This document shows, in pieces, positions 35,155 through 44,770 of a stretch of 64,000 nucleotides of DNA. The stretch is from Rhynchopus euleeides (taxonomy: Eukaryota; Euglenozoa; Diplonemea; Diplonemida; Diplonemidae). Both the position numbers and the translations under genes were made by a program. Location: positions 1,302,001 to 1,366,000 of the forward strand of contig OY723253.1 of NCBI GenBank assembly GCA_963210315.1, read 5' to 3'. The notes under the pieces were generated by a model. The model was given only the letters and a program-made list of their open reading frames with translations, did not search any database and was not told where the DNA came from. How positions within the stretch are numbered: position 1 is the first letter of the stretch; every line of letters begins with the position of its first letter.

Positions 35155-36084
35155 ATGATGCGGCACGTGGCCGCTCGGGTCGGGGGTGTGGCGGTGCGCG
35201 TCACGGGAGAGGTGGAGGTCGGCCCCGGGGAGGCCGTGGAGCGCCTGCAGGCCGTGGTGGCGGGTATGTGGGCGCGAAGCACTTCGTCACAGAGGCAGCT
35301 GCTGTGGGCAAGGCTGGTGCGGTGGGCCAACGAGCACGGCCTAGAAGTCGACGCCGACACCGCCATGCTGTTCGTGCTGGCGACAGGGGTGTCGCCGCAG
35401 GGGATGCTGGCCTACGCAAAGGCGCTCTCCGGGACGATGCGCCACCTCGGCCTCGCCCAGCAGCCCCTCCTCAGCCTGGCAAGCGCGCTGCGTGCGGCCG
35501 GGGGGGCCATTCCGCAGCAGCAGGCGACGCCGATGCCGAAGGAGGTACTCGTGGCGTGGGCGCTGTGTCAACAGCCGCATCTCCGACTGGCGGCGCTGAC
35601 GGCGTGGAAGACCGCGGCCCGGTGGGGGGAGGTGTGCACCCTCTCGTCGGAGCAGTTCATCGCGGTGCAGCCCACGGAGGTGATAATAGACTGGCACACC
35701 TCCCCGAAGGGCCGTCGGGCCAACCCGTTCACAGCCTCAAAGTGGACGGTGATATGCGGGGACCTGACCCCCTCCATCGCGGAGCTGGTGACGCGCCTGC
35801 GCCCCTTCGAGCGGCTGACGGCGGTTTCGACGGCAGATGTGACGGCGATGTGGCGGGCAACACCGGGGATGGAGGCCTACTCGGGCCACAGCGTGAAGCG
35901 CGGGGCGCTCACCTTCCTGTTCGGGCTCATCGCGTCGGGAGCGGATCTGTCGGAGATGCTGGTGGGCCGCCTCGCGAAGCATCACGGCGAGAGCGGCCTC
36001 TCCAGCACCACCATCCGCTACGGGGGATGCCCCACGGAGATGGCGAGGGCGCTGCGGACGCAGGAGGTGACACGGCATCTGTGA
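35155..36084 (+). CDS. Tyrosine recombinase of the YR retrotransposon (309 aa)
   Basis: This enzyme would integrate the element's circular DNA into the genome. Residues 30-115 look like a helical core-binding domain. The catalytic domain has R156 in AARWGEV, K186 in SPKGRRAN, H245-x3-R249 in GHSVKRG, a second His near 276-277, and nucleophile Y289 in TIRYGG. That is the complete R-K-H-R-H/W-Y set. Length is normal for YR retroelements. Its stop overlaps the RT start as TGATG (36082-36086). The upstream gag ends 264 bp earlier. The start at 35155 is the first of two adjacent Met codons. Confidence 0.9.
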   Translation: MMRHVAARVGGVAVRVTGEVEVGPGEAVERLQAVVAGMWARSTSSQRQLLWARLVRWANEHGLEVDADTAMLFVLATGVSPQGMLAYAKALSGTMRHLGLAQQPLLSLASALRAAGGAIPQQQATPMPKEVLVAWALCQQPHLRLAALTAWKTAARWGEVCTLSSEQFIAVQPTEVIIDWHTSPKGRRANPFTASKWTVICGDLTPSIAELVTRLRPFERLTAVSTADVTAMWRATPGMEAYSGHSVKRGALTFLFGLIASGADLSEMLVGRLAKHHGESGLSSTTIRYGGCPTEMARALRTQEVTRHL

Positions 36085-37793
36085 TGGCCGACCCTGAGTC
36101 CTTTTGCCGCAAGCAGCGGGGGCTGCACTCGGTGACGCGGCGTGCGCACCAGTCGAGGCTGCCGGCGACGGAGGAGGAGCGCCGTGCGCCCCTGCATGTG
36201 TCTTCTGTGGCGGAGATGGACGTCGAGGCGCTGCGGGCGAGGATGACCGCCACTGTGAGGCGCAGGTTCGACGAGGTGTGGCGGCTGACGTTCCCCGATG
36301 CACCCCCGCCGGGCACTTCTACACCTTCTCCCTCTGAGGGGCGCTCCCGCCCCTCGCATCTACAACACAAGCATGCGGAGCTGCTGGTGGAGAACGGAGT
36401 GGCTGGGCCTGCGTCGGGTCCGGGCCCCTCCCTGTGCGTGCCCTTTACTGTGATGGAGGAGAAGCCGTCCGGGTTGCGGCAGAGGTTCATCCTCTGGACC
36501 AAGCAGGCAAACGACAACTTGGAGGAGTCCTACGCGGCACACGTCCCCCTGGGGCACATCTCGGGGTACCTCGACGCGGTGTTTGCGGAGTGTGGGTCGG
36601 CGCGGGATTTCAAGTGCGGGTTTTATCAGATCCCCATCCCTGCGCCTGCACGGAGGTTCTTTCGCTTCGCTGACGAGTCGGGGGACTGGTATGAGCTGCT
36701 GAGGTTGCCCATGGGCCACTGTTGTGCGCCCGAGCTGATGCACACTTTGGCTGCTGTTGTGGGTGGGCACCGGGACTACGTCCGCCAGGAGTTCTGCACT
36801 GCGCCTGAGGTGGGGGTCGACGTCTGGATCGACAACGTGCGTCTGACCGGCCCCCGCACCAGTGTCGAAGAGGCGACGCGGCAGATGGACAAGGTGGCTG
36901 CGGCGTGCGCTGCGACATGGAAGCCGTCTGACTCGGTGGACACGGCGACGGTCTACGAGTTTCTCGGGGTGGCATTCGACCACGCTGCCCAGACCGTGTC
37001 TCCGTCGGACAGGCTGATGGCGAAGCTGGACAGCGTGGACTGGCAGAGGGTGACGGCTGGTGAGCTGGAGTCGCTGGGTGGAAGGTTGCTCCACGCCAGC
37101 GCCATTTCGGGAGTGTCCCCGGGGAGGTTCTGGTTTGGGATCAAGTTCCTCCGCCGGGTGACTAATTTTTTGAACCGGGCGGTCCTTCGGCCGCCTGACC
37201 CTGTGCGGATCCCCCCATCGGTCTGCCGGGAGTTGCGGCAGTGGTGTGTGTGTGTGGGGGTTGCGCGTGTTCCCCCCCACAGGAGAGTTATTCAGTCCAC
37301 ACCCCCGTCTTTTACTTGCTTTGTTGACGCCTCCCTCAAGGGTTGGGGTGGCGTCTTAATAGATTCCTTTACACAAGAAATGCAGGTCATTGGTGACTCG
37401 TGGACCGCAGCCGAGTCCCAGCTGCACATTAACATTCTCGAGGCGATGGCCCTCAACAAAACAGTGCGAGCCCTTCCCCGGTCTGTGTGCGGGGGGGCTG
37501 TAGAGATCTGGGTCGACAATACGACCGTGGCAGCTGTTGTGCGCAAGCGGCTGTGTGCCGCCTGCCATCTTATTAACAAGTCCGTCCTGGAGGCGGTAGA
37601 ATACCTCACAGCCCTCCAGGTTTTGTCTTTTTCCGTTGGATACGTCCACACCTCTGCCAATCCGGCAGATCTCCCTTCCCGTATCCCCCCCTCTTGCATT
37701 TCTTCTCCCGAAACCCGGGACCAGGTTTCACTTGCGGTGCGGCGCTTCTTCACTCGCGGTGGGGCAGGCGGAGACCTCGCCTCAACAGCCTGA
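36084..37793 (+). CDS. Reverse transcriptase-RNase H of the YR retrotransposon (569 aa)
   Basis: The protein copies element RNA into DNA and removes the RNA. RT motif A is RDFKCGFYQIP (D175), with LPMGHCCAPE after it. The catalytic-loop motif reads VDVWIDNV (D250, N251), so Asn replaces the second Asp of the usual YxDD box. Residues 410-545 are RNase H: FVDASLKGWG, HINILEAMALN, IWVDNTTVAAV and YVHTSANPADLPSR supply the D-E-D-D set. The ATG overlaps the YR stop (TGATG), which suggests termination-reinitiation. The same frame is open far upstream to 34116, but that part is the antiphase reading of gag and YR. The last ~20 bases lie inside repeat B1. Confidence 0.9.
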   Translation: MADPESFCRKQRGLHSVTRRAHQSRLPATEEERRAPLHVSSVAEMDVEALRARMTATVRRRFDEVWRLTFPDAPPPGTSTPSPSEGRSRPSHLQHKHAELLVENGVAGPASGPGPSLCVPFTVMEEKPSGLRQRFILWTKQANDNLEESYAAHVPLGHISGYLDAVFAECGSARDFKCGFYQIPIPAPARRFFRFADESGDWYELLRLPMGHCCAPELMHTLAAVVGGHRDYVRQEFCTAPEVGVDVWIDNVRLTGPRTSVEEATRQMDKVAAACAATWKPSDSVDTATVYEFLGVAFDHAAQTVSPSDRLMAKLDSVDWQRVTAGELESLGGRLLHASAISGVSPGRFWFGIKFLRRVTNFLNRAVLRPPDPVRIPPSVCRELRQWCVCVGVARVPPHRRVIQSTPPSFTCFVDASLKGWGGVLIDSFTQEMQVIGDSWTAAESQLHINILEAMALNKTVRALPRSVCGGAVEIWVDNTTVAAVVRKRLCAACHLINKSVLEAVEYLTALQVLSFSVGYVHTSANPADLPSRIPPSCISSPETRDQVSLAVRRFFTRGGAGGDLASTA

Positions 37794-38004
37794 ATTGGCG
37801 GTTGTCGCGGGATCTCTTAACCCCTTCGCGTTGCAAGTGAGGAAAAGCTGAACCGGAAGTCCCCCTTCCCCCTTCCCATCAACACCCCCACTACCCATTG
37901 CCTTTGCCTTTCTTGTCGTTGCGCACACACACCACCAGGAGAACTATAGCCGAGTCGACGTGTGTGTGCCCCCTGTCTGCGATAGCCCGGCCAAGGTATG
38001 ATTC
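37773..38004 (+). repeat. Split direct repeat B1
   Basis: 232 bp starting GACCTCGCCTCAACAGCC, repeated as B2 at 38272-38503. It includes the RT/RNase H stop codon. Its final C is shared with the start of A2, so B1 and A2 are exactly fused. Confidence 0.9.
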
Positions 38005-38253
38005 TCACAGTTTACTGAGGGAATATGACCCAAGGCCACTGGCAGCAGACACCCCCATCCCCCTCATCACCCCTGACACCCCTCAACCCCAATCCTGTTG
38101 CCTTTCCCCTCTCTCTCTCCCCCCATGTTGTGCCCATGCACCTTCCCGGGACACCTTGTATATAACTTTAACACCACACCACACAACACCCCCTTCATCA
38201 GGGTAATCTCCCCGCGGCCAACACTCTTCGTCTTGTCCGCTTTCTTTTATTGT
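38004..38253 (+). repeat. Split direct repeat A2
   Basis: Second copy of the 250-bp A repeat, fused to B1 on the left and separated from B2 by 18 bp (38254-38271). Confidence 0.9.
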
Positions 38254-38271
38254 CCCACCCTCCATCCCCCG

Positions 38272-38503
38272 GACCTCGCCTCAACAGCCTGAATTGGCGG
38301 TTGTCGCGGGATCTCTTAACCCCTTCGCGTTGCAAGTGAGGAAAAGCTGAACCGGAAGTCCCCCTTCCCCCTTCCCATCAACACCCCCACTACCCATTGC
38401 CTTTGCCTTTCTTGTCGTTGCGCACACACACCACCAGGAGAACTATAGCCGAGTCGACGTGTGTGTGCCCCCTGTCTGCGATAGCCCGGCCAAGGTATGA
38501 TTC
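38272..38503 (+). repeat. Split direct repeat B2, right end of YR retrotransposon
   Basis: Second copy of the 232-bp B repeat, ending AAGGTATGATTC. Sequence after it differs from that after B1, so this is the true right terminus. Confidence 0.9.
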
Positions 38504-38717
38504 CCCCTGGTGCACAGGCACCCCCCCCCCCAGCACAGGCTGCACAATTACATATGTAAGCTCCGGATTTTACATATGGCCTCGTCCCAAAAACCCCCCC
38601 CCCAAAGTGGCCTTTTTGGGGGGTTTTGCTGAAAACCTGAAAAATACAGGACATAACCGGTCCTGACCCCCAAACCTGGCCCAAAAGTGATATCTGGGGC
38701 TATCCGGGGGTTTCCTG

Positions 38718-38878
38718 CACGGTGGACTCCAGCGGGGGTAGGGTAACCCTTTTCGGGAGTCTCAACTAGGGGGAGTCCAACTCCCGCTAGCGGGAGTATA
38801 GACTCCCGCTAGGGGGAGTCTGACTCCCCCTAGCGGGAGTCTTTTCACCTATTTTCACTCATTTTTCCCATGATACCT
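38718..38878. repeat. Left inverted arm of CACGG element
   Basis: Holds the terminal CACGGTGGACTCC, then several GACTCCC/GGGAGTC palindromes, then a CATTTTTCCCATGATA boundary shared with the right arm (45937-46114). Confidence 0.75.
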
Positions 38879-39610
38879 ATGCAATGTGGCACTCGTCACT
38901 GAAGTACAGCCACACCAAACGAAACGGACGTTTCCACCCATCCCAGCTCGCAGACCTGATTCACAAAACTGGGGAAGACGACAACGAAGCCGGCAGCGAA
39001 GCCGGCGGCAAAGTCGATTAAGAAGAAGAAGAGCGCAGAGAGTCCCGAGGCTGCGGAGGCGACGAACATTGTGCATGATTTTTGCACGGCCTTCCCTGTT
39101 AAAAAAGGGGGCAGTGTGCTGACACTGGGATTAGAAGGCTCCTAGCAACGGTGTTGAGCAAGGAGCTCCACCAGCACAGCACCCAGGTGGCCAACGCAAT
39201 CATCGCCATGTCTTCCCTGACATGGATAAGTTCGCTGTCAGGGAAGTCGCAACGATGCGGAAGGAGGGCGCTCTCCGTCATATACAAGGTGGAGGCGAAG
39301 TATGGCAAGGTGCAGGATACAAACGTGTCGTCGGGGGCAGCCTGAAGCCGCGAATGATCGCGACACGGGCGAACGGCTTGACACCGTGGGTCTGGATAGA
39401 TGCTGGAGTTCGGCCGGGTGAAACCGGAAGTCGCAGCAAAATTTGCCCCCCCAGATTTCTTCCTCAAACCCACCCGTGGGCTGATCCGGCCTTGCACGGT
39501 GGACTCCAGCGGGGGTAGGGTACCACTACCGGGTTTAACCCTTTTCGGGAGTCTCAACTAGGGGGAGTCCAACTCCCGCTAGCGGGAGTATAGATCAGCA
39601 GTGGGCAACA
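38879..39610 (+). pseudogene. Decayed coding traces inside CACGG element
   Basis: Short open stretches in shifting frames look once-coding: a Lys-rich AAKSIKKKKSAESPEAAEAT followed by VHDFCTAFPVKKGG near 38990-39110, and VATMRKEGALRHIQGGGEV near 39250. Stops and frame changes break them up. At 39495-39595 a second copy of the element's left end (CACGGTGGACTCC plus GGGAGTC palindromes) is inserted in direct orientation. I infer remains of the element's own gene. Confidence 0.35.
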
Positions 39611-39947
39611 ATGAGGCGATGCGGGGGGCGAGGGCACCGATGCTCACTGTGCGACATCCCAGAAGAACGCTGGTATCAACAGGTGCATCGATACCCGCAC
39701 CTGACTCTCTCTGAGATGAAAGAGGCTGGCTACCCCTCCCTCTTGGCAGGTGTGCTTCCCAATGCCCGCTACGTCACCCCAGCACTCCATGACTGCAAGG
39801 GGCTCGCCATGCGGCTGATCAGGGTACTGGATGACAGGGGTGGAGCTTGGGGGTTTTTTCGGGTCAGCTGACCTGATTTTCTGCAGGCCCTCACAAAAAA
39901 TCAGGTCAGGCAGGGGATAAGATAGGTCTGGTTTTCCGGTTTTCAAA

Positions 39948-40203
39948 ACCAGGGTTTCCCGGTTCCCGGTTTTCTGAAAAAAAAAAATAAGGTCGATCTC
40001 ATTTTCGGCGTTTTTTTTGTGACTTTGGGACAGTAAAACAGTCAGAAAAAACGCCATAAAAAAATAGAAAGTGACCCCATCGTGATCCGCACAGAGCTCA
40101 AATAGTCCAAAGAAGGCAGAGAAGCGGAGAAGAAAAAATGGATCTAGCGGGTGGCCCGGTGGGTGGTGATGCCCTCGTCATGCAGGTCTCTTCTGTTTTG
40201 AAG
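39948..40203 (+). repeat. Internal direct repeat of hAT, unit 1
   Basis: About 255 bp from the GGTTTTCTGAAAAAAA region to TCTTCTGTTTTGAAG, repeated at about 41090-41337. Between the units lie hairpin insertions and unrelated sequence. The duplication may be a footprint of a second insertion inside the hAT 5' region. Confidence 0.75.
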
Positions 40204-40333
40204 GTGCACACATGGTGGACTCCAGCCACCATGTCTAAGAGGGAGTCTAAGACTGCAGTCTGTACTGGATACGGGAGTCTATTTTCCAGCTAATTTACGC
40301 TAAGACTCCCGCTAGTTGAGACTCATGGGAGAC

Positions 40334-40385
40334 ACACGGTGAACTCCAGCGGAGGTAGGGTAACCTCCGCTGGAGTTCACCGTGT
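40334..40385. repeat. Perfect hairpin with CACGG-type ends
   Basis: Arms of 23 bp (40334-40356 and 40363-40385) are exact inverted copies around a 6-bp loop. They start ACACGGTGAACTCCAGCGG, one base different from the CACGG element end. It could be a minimal non-autonomous derivative or a fold-back of that end. Confidence 0.8.
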
Positions 40386-40812
40386 CGTCTGCCTCTGTGC
40401 AGCGTCACTCGGTGCCATCGAATACATGGCGACAGCCCACCAACTCGAGACAGATCTGCTTGTCTGGAGGGCTGAGACGAGAACACGAACGACTTTCAAG
40501 CAGTCTTGAAGGTCGCCAAGCCTATTGGGGGCAACTAACAGATGAGATTTGTTTGTTGCCTGTCGTCACAGCTAGGTGCCCATCTCCTCGACAACGGAAT
40601 GTGTGCAGAGATCTCGTGGACCCTTTGGCCATTCTGTCGTGCACCCACTCCACCCACAACGCACACCTATCACGAGTGGTCGCTCCCCCGTCCTCCTCCA
40701 CCCTGAAGGTTGAACCCTCAAGGACCAGTGATCTCCTGCTGGCCGGGCTGCGATACAGCGAAGCCTTCCTACTTACAAGCGAATCCAGACTGTAGGGAAC
40801 AGATGTTCACTA

Positions 40813-40857
40813 CCGTGGCCTCCGGCGGCTGGGGGGCTCCGCCCCCCAGACCCCCCC
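40813..40857. repeat. GC-rich hairpin repeat, copy 1
   Basis: Core CCTCCGGCGGCTGGGGGG followed by CTCCGCCCCCCAGACCCCC forms a strong hairpin. Copies recur at 47479-47524 and, inverted, at 54833-54877. It is an interspersed element of unknown type. Confidence 0.75.
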
Positions 40858-40914
40858 TGCGTAAAAACATTGCACCAGACCTTTTTTGGCCGAGAGTCCA
40901 AACTTTCAAAGCAG

Positions 40915-41091
40915 CTGCTGCGCCTGCCCCACCAAGCAGCCTCAGTACGACAGGACGCGCGCAGGCACCGGGCCCTCTCAGATTCTGGGAGGGTTTGCGC
41001 GGGTCGCGCGCGCCGAAGGCGCGCGCGAAAAATTTTCAAAACCAGAAAAACCGGAAAACGGCGCCAGAAAAAAAGTCTATCTTATACCCTG
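40915..41091 (+). repeat. Direct repeat flanking the hAT transposase gene
   Basis: About 177 bp with CACCAAGCAGCCTCAGTACG and a GCGCGCGCGAAAAATTTTC core is repeated in direct orientation at 44594-44770, on the far side of the transposase gene. Both lie inside the hAT ends and may be subterminal transposase-binding regions. Confidence 0.8.
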
Positions 41092-41492
41092 CCGGTTTTC
41101 TGAAAAAAAAAAAAAGGCCGGTCTCATTTTTGGCGTTTTTTTGTAACTTTGGGACAGTAAAACAGTCAGAAAAAACGCCAGAAAAAAATAGAAAGTGACC
41201 CCATCGTGATCCGCACGGAGCTCAAATAGTCCAAAGAAGGCAGAGAAGCGGAGAAGAAAAAATGGACCTAGCGGGTGGCCCGGTGGGGCCCGGTGGGTGG
41301 TGATGCCCTCGTCATGCAGGTCTCTTCTGTTTTGAAGTTTCGAGATCCTCCATTGTGTGATGGTCCCGCAGAACTGGCACAGAACCGTCCTCCGTAGGGA
41401 TCACACCGAGCCTTCACATGTCAGGTGTCTGACTGGTGGCACCCACGACACACCCACACCCCCACGCGCCTGCAGGCATACTGTAAGAAGAT

Positions 41493-44393
41493 ATGTCAAA
41501 GCGGAGAGCGCATCAGGCCCAGCTGGGCGCGTTTGGCTTTGCATCGCAGAGGGCGGTGCGGGGGACGGTGCAGGAGGTGGGCGGGCCGCAGTATCACACT
41601 GGGTATGACCAGTGGAAGGCGGGCAAGTACCCCGGGCAAGACCGATATGCCAACTTGCACGCCTTCCTCTGCAACCAGTGCTCGATCCGCGGCTTCAGCA
41701 ACCACCAAGCCGCCTCAAACAGGCACCTTGTCGCGCTGTGCAAGGCATTCGATGCTCTTGCTCGCGCGGACGACGAGGTGGCACCTCATATGAGGAAGCC
41801 CCTGAGTAGCCTCGTCAAACTGGCAAAGACAAAGGCAGACGAAATGCCGTTGGTGGAGAGCGAGGCCGTGCCGGCGCCTGCCCCGACACAGCAGGCCCCA
41901 GCCCTCGTCGCAGATCTTGCGATTGCACGGCAAGTTGAGGTCGAGATGGCAGCTGATGATAATGCGGAGAGATCAGCTGAAGCTCTGGAGGCCGCGATCG
42001 CCAATGAGCGCCAACGCGCGAGGGGCTACACCACCACCCCCGTGCGCAACTCCAACGACTGCCTGTACCCTTCCCTCCACAAGCACGAGGTCTACGCCTA
42101 CGTGGAGGCAAAGTTGATGGCGCAGTACGCGGGGCCCGTCGGCTTGGATGCGCCTGCCGAGCCCTTCCCCCGCGCCAGCGAGATGGTGCATGTCCCGGAG
42201 GACATCCAGGGGGACAGCCGGGTGATGGGAATGCTGCGCGAATCCCACGCGTGGGCAAAACCCACACCCGAGGGGCTGGCGTGCCGCGCTTGCTTTGACG
42301 CAAGCAAGCGCGGTGTCTTCGTCGGGCGGTGCCTGCCATGGAATGAGGTGAAGAGCCGCTTCACCTCCCGCGCGAAGGAGCACACCGAGGCAACGAGACA
42401 GAAGCACACCGAGAAGTGGGCACAGTGGCTGGCAAGAGAAGACTCGGTGCGCCGACATGGGACTGCAGGAGAGATCCGCTCCACAGCTCACCAGAGGGCC
42501 TGGGTCAACTCTAAGGTGAAGCAGCTTCAGAACACCGAGATGATCTGCCGCCTGCTGCACGACGTACAGTACTGTTGCAGCAACAACGAAGCCCTCACGA
42601 CGACCCTCGCATCCCTCCGCGTGCGTGACAGCTACACTTCCCCAGAAGTAAAGTCTTTCAATGCTACATACCACAACCTCACCTCGAACACAATCTACGA
42701 CGAAGTAGTGGGTCTGATGGCAAGCCACGCCATGGCGGAAGTGAAGCACAAGATTGAAAGATCCCCGTTCGTATCCATCATCACGGACGAGACGCAGGAT
42801 GTGACACGCCAATCGCAATTTTGCATCCTGATCCGGGTCATCGACCCAACCACCTTTGATACCAACGAACTGTTCTGGCGCATGACTCCGCTGAACACAT
42901 CACAGACTGCGACAAACATCACAGATTTCTTGATTCAACAACTCGACGACCTTGGCGACGGTTTCTGGAACAAGATGCTTGCGTTTGCGTCGGATTCGTG
43001 CAACACCATGGGCGGGAGTCGTAAGGGTGTTCAGTTGCAGGTGAAGGTACGGAAAGCACCGTACTCCTTCTGGGCGGCTTGTCGGGCGCATGCACTCAAT
43101 CTTGTTGCGATGCACACTGCCAAGGACCACCCTGTCATCCGCGCAAGCTACGACCTTGTCTCCAGCACGTTTGCCTTGCTGTACAGGGGTGCTGGGAATG
43201 GCACAGGCAAACTCCGGTGCTTTCGGGAATGCATGTCCGCTTTGGAGAGGATCGATGGCTTCGGGTTCTGGCGTGAGCGCGACTTGTGCAGTGTTGGAGA
43301 CACCCGCTGGTGTTCGCATGAGCGTTGTGCGCAGAGTCTGACTGACTGCCTCAAAGGGGTGGTCATGTGTATCAACAAGCTGGATCATGAGAAGGCAGTT
43401 GCCCTGCGTGCGGTGTACCAGGAGAGCAGCACCCTCGTCGGGTTATTCCTGATGCGGGAGGTGATGCACTGTCTTGGCGCCTTCTCGCGGTGCATACAGC
43501 ATGCAAGCCTGTGTTTCGGTGATCTCCCTCGCATCGCGACACACTATGCATGCAAGATCGGAAAGCTGTTAGAACGACCCGACCTGTCTCCGACCTACGC
43601 ATCCTGCTGGATCCTGATCAATGACGCCCGGCCTTCTTGCCCTCCCATCACGGAGGAGTTCGTGGCACAGTATCACGAGCAGTACGCAAAGCCCTACCTC
43701 CGTACCCTGAAGGAGGAGATCGAGGGGCTGATGGATGACTTCGGGGTGCTTGCAGCATTCTCTGTGTATGATCCCTGGTGCCCCGACTTCGACAACGCAG
43801 CAGCAGCGGCACAGAAGCTCAAAGCACTTTGCGATCATTTCTGCGAGCCCAAGGTGATGACATTTGAGGATGCCGACGGGGTGCAGAAGGAGACGGAACC
43901 GAGTGCACCGTACTTCCCGGCCGAAGAGCGGGGTCTGCTGGAGTTGGAGCTGGCCAACGTGCGAATGAAGCTGAAGGAGACCGCACAAACACAGGAGGAT
44001 ACCCGCAGCCGCAGATTCAGCACTCTCATCAAAGCATTCTTGAAGAATCAGCTGAACCGTCTCGCCTTCCCGCACACCTCGCGTCTCCTGCAGATTGTGC
44101 TGACCATCCCCTTGTCGACAAGTAGTGCTGAGCGGATGTTCTCCAAGCTCCGCATCATCAAGAACAGGCTCAGCAACCGTATGGGCGACGCCAAGCTGCA
44201 GAACACGCTGGCCATCTGTATGGAGGGTAGTGTCACTCCGGACGGGATTCCGGAAGCGGCGCTCCGTCAGTACGTGGACGCATTCACATCGGAAGAACGA
44301 AAGCTCAGCTACTGTCCCTTCGGGGAGCTGCGGGCGGCACAGCAACACGCCACTGCTGTTCGGCAGAGCCTGGCACAACCATGGTGGGTGTGA
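41493..44393 (+). CDS. hAT-family transposase (966 aa)
   Basis: This enzyme would cut and paste the surrounding element. Near residues 55-90 a BED-type zinc finger reads FLCNQCSIRGFSNHQAASNRH. The RNase H-fold core has D near 430 (FVSIITDETQD) and D near 499 (FASDSCNTMGGSRKG). CRAHALNL follows, then the hAT landmark TRWCSHERC. The C-terminal hAT dimerisation region reads IPLSTSSAERMFSKLRIIKNRL. The frame is uninterrupted and the gene is properly placed between hAT ends, so this copy may be active. I see no need for introns. The start follows a stretch with no coding sense. Confidence 0.95.
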   Translation: MSKRRAHQAQLGAFGFASQRAVRGTVQEVGGPQYHTGYDQWKAGKYPGQDRYANLHAFLCNQCSIRGFSNHQAASNRHLVALCKAFDALARADDEVAPHMRKPLSSLVKLAKTKADEMPLVESEAVPAPAPTQQAPALVADLAIARQVEVEMAADDNAERSAEALEAAIANERQRARGYTTTPVRNSNDCLYPSLHKHEVYAYVEAKLMAQYAGPVGLDAPAEPFPRASEMVHVPEDIQGDSRVMGMLRESHAWAKPTPEGLACRACFDASKRGVFVGRCLPWNEVKSRFTSRAKEHTEATRQKHTEKWAQWLAREDSVRRHGTAGEIRSTAHQRAWVNSKVKQLQNTEMICRLLHDVQYCCSNNEALTTTLASLRVRDSYTSPEVKSFNATYHNLTSNTIYDEVVGLMASHAMAEVKHKIERSPFVSIITDETQDVTRQSQFCILIRVIDPTTFDTNELFWRMTPLNTSQTATNITDFLIQQLDDLGDGFWNKMLAFASDSCNTMGGSRKGVQLQVKVRKAPYSFWAACRAHALNLVAMHTAKDHPVIRASYDLVSSTFALLYRGAGNGTGKLRCFRECMSALERIDGFGFWRERDLCSVGDTRWCSHERCAQSLTDCLKGVVMCINKLDHEKAVALRAVYQESSTLVGLFLMREVMHCLGAFSRCIQHASLCFGDLPRIATHYACKIGKLLERPDLSPTYASCWILINDARPSCPPITEEFVAQYHEQYAKPYLRTLKEEIEGLMDDFGVLAAFSVYDPWCPDFDNAAAAAQKLKALCDHFCEPKVMTFEDADGVQKETEPSAPYFPAEERGLLELELANVRMKLKETAQTQEDTRSRRFSTLIKAFLKNQLNRLAFPHTSRLLQIVLTIPLSTSSAERMFSKLRIIKNRLSNRMGDAKLQNTLAICMEGSVTPDGIPEAALRQYVDAFTSEERKLSYCPFGELRAAQQHATAVRQSLAQPWWV

Positions 44394-44593
44394 TCCTGAG
44401 TCGGTTGGTGCCGGGGCTCGTGCGCCCCCCCCCCCCCCCTCCCCGCCGGCTCACTCCGCCGCCCCCCCCGCCCCCGTCCTCCTCCCTTCCTCTCTGCTTC
44501 CCCCTCCCCTGACCTCTTGCCCCGCCCCTTAGAGCATTGTTGTTTGTGTTGTGCATGTCTTTGTGCTAAGAGTTCGTAGAAGAAAAAGTAGAA

Positions 44594-44770
44594 CCTGCTG
44601 CGCTTGCCCCACCAAGCAGCCTCAGTACGACAGGACGCGCGCAGGCACCGGGCCTCTCAGATTCTGGGAGGGTTTGCGCGGGTCGCGCGCGCCGAAGGCG
44701 CGCGCGAAAAATTTTCAAAACCAGAAAAACCGGGAAACGGCGCCAGAAAAAAAGTCTATCTTATACCCTG
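44594..44770 (+). repeat. Direct repeat flanking the hAT transposase gene, second unit
   Basis: Matches 40915-41091 with a few base changes. It lies 200 bp past the transposase stop and just inside the right hAT end. Confidence 0.8.

Larger units (their letters stand above)
21898..38503 (+). mobile_element. Tyrosine-recombinase retrotransposon (Ngaro/VIPER-like), interrupted
   Basis: Ends are split direct repeats: A1 (21898-22147) at the left, then after the genes B1 (37773-38004), A2 (38004-38253) and B2 (38272-38503). A units are 250 bp each and B units 232 bp. The A1...B1A2B2 layout is the hallmark of Ngaro-type YR retrotransposons, which integrate through a circular DNA without target duplication. 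Gene order gag, YR, RT/RNase H matches kinetoplastid VIPER as I recall it, rather than DIRS1. About 5.1 kb remains once the nested 11.5-kb transposon (22660-34127) is set aside. YR and RT/RNase H are intact. Confidence 0.92.

Noticed and set aside
34116..36083. Upstream part of a 1225-residue frame that ends in RT/RNase H
   Set aside because: This part is the out-of-frame reading of gag and the tyrosine recombinase. The real RT start fits the TGATG overlap at 36084.
21898..38503. LTR retrotransposon
   Set aside because: The repeats are split (A1...B1A2B2), not two identical terminal repeats. The integrase is a tyrosine recombinase, not DDE, and no protease is seen.
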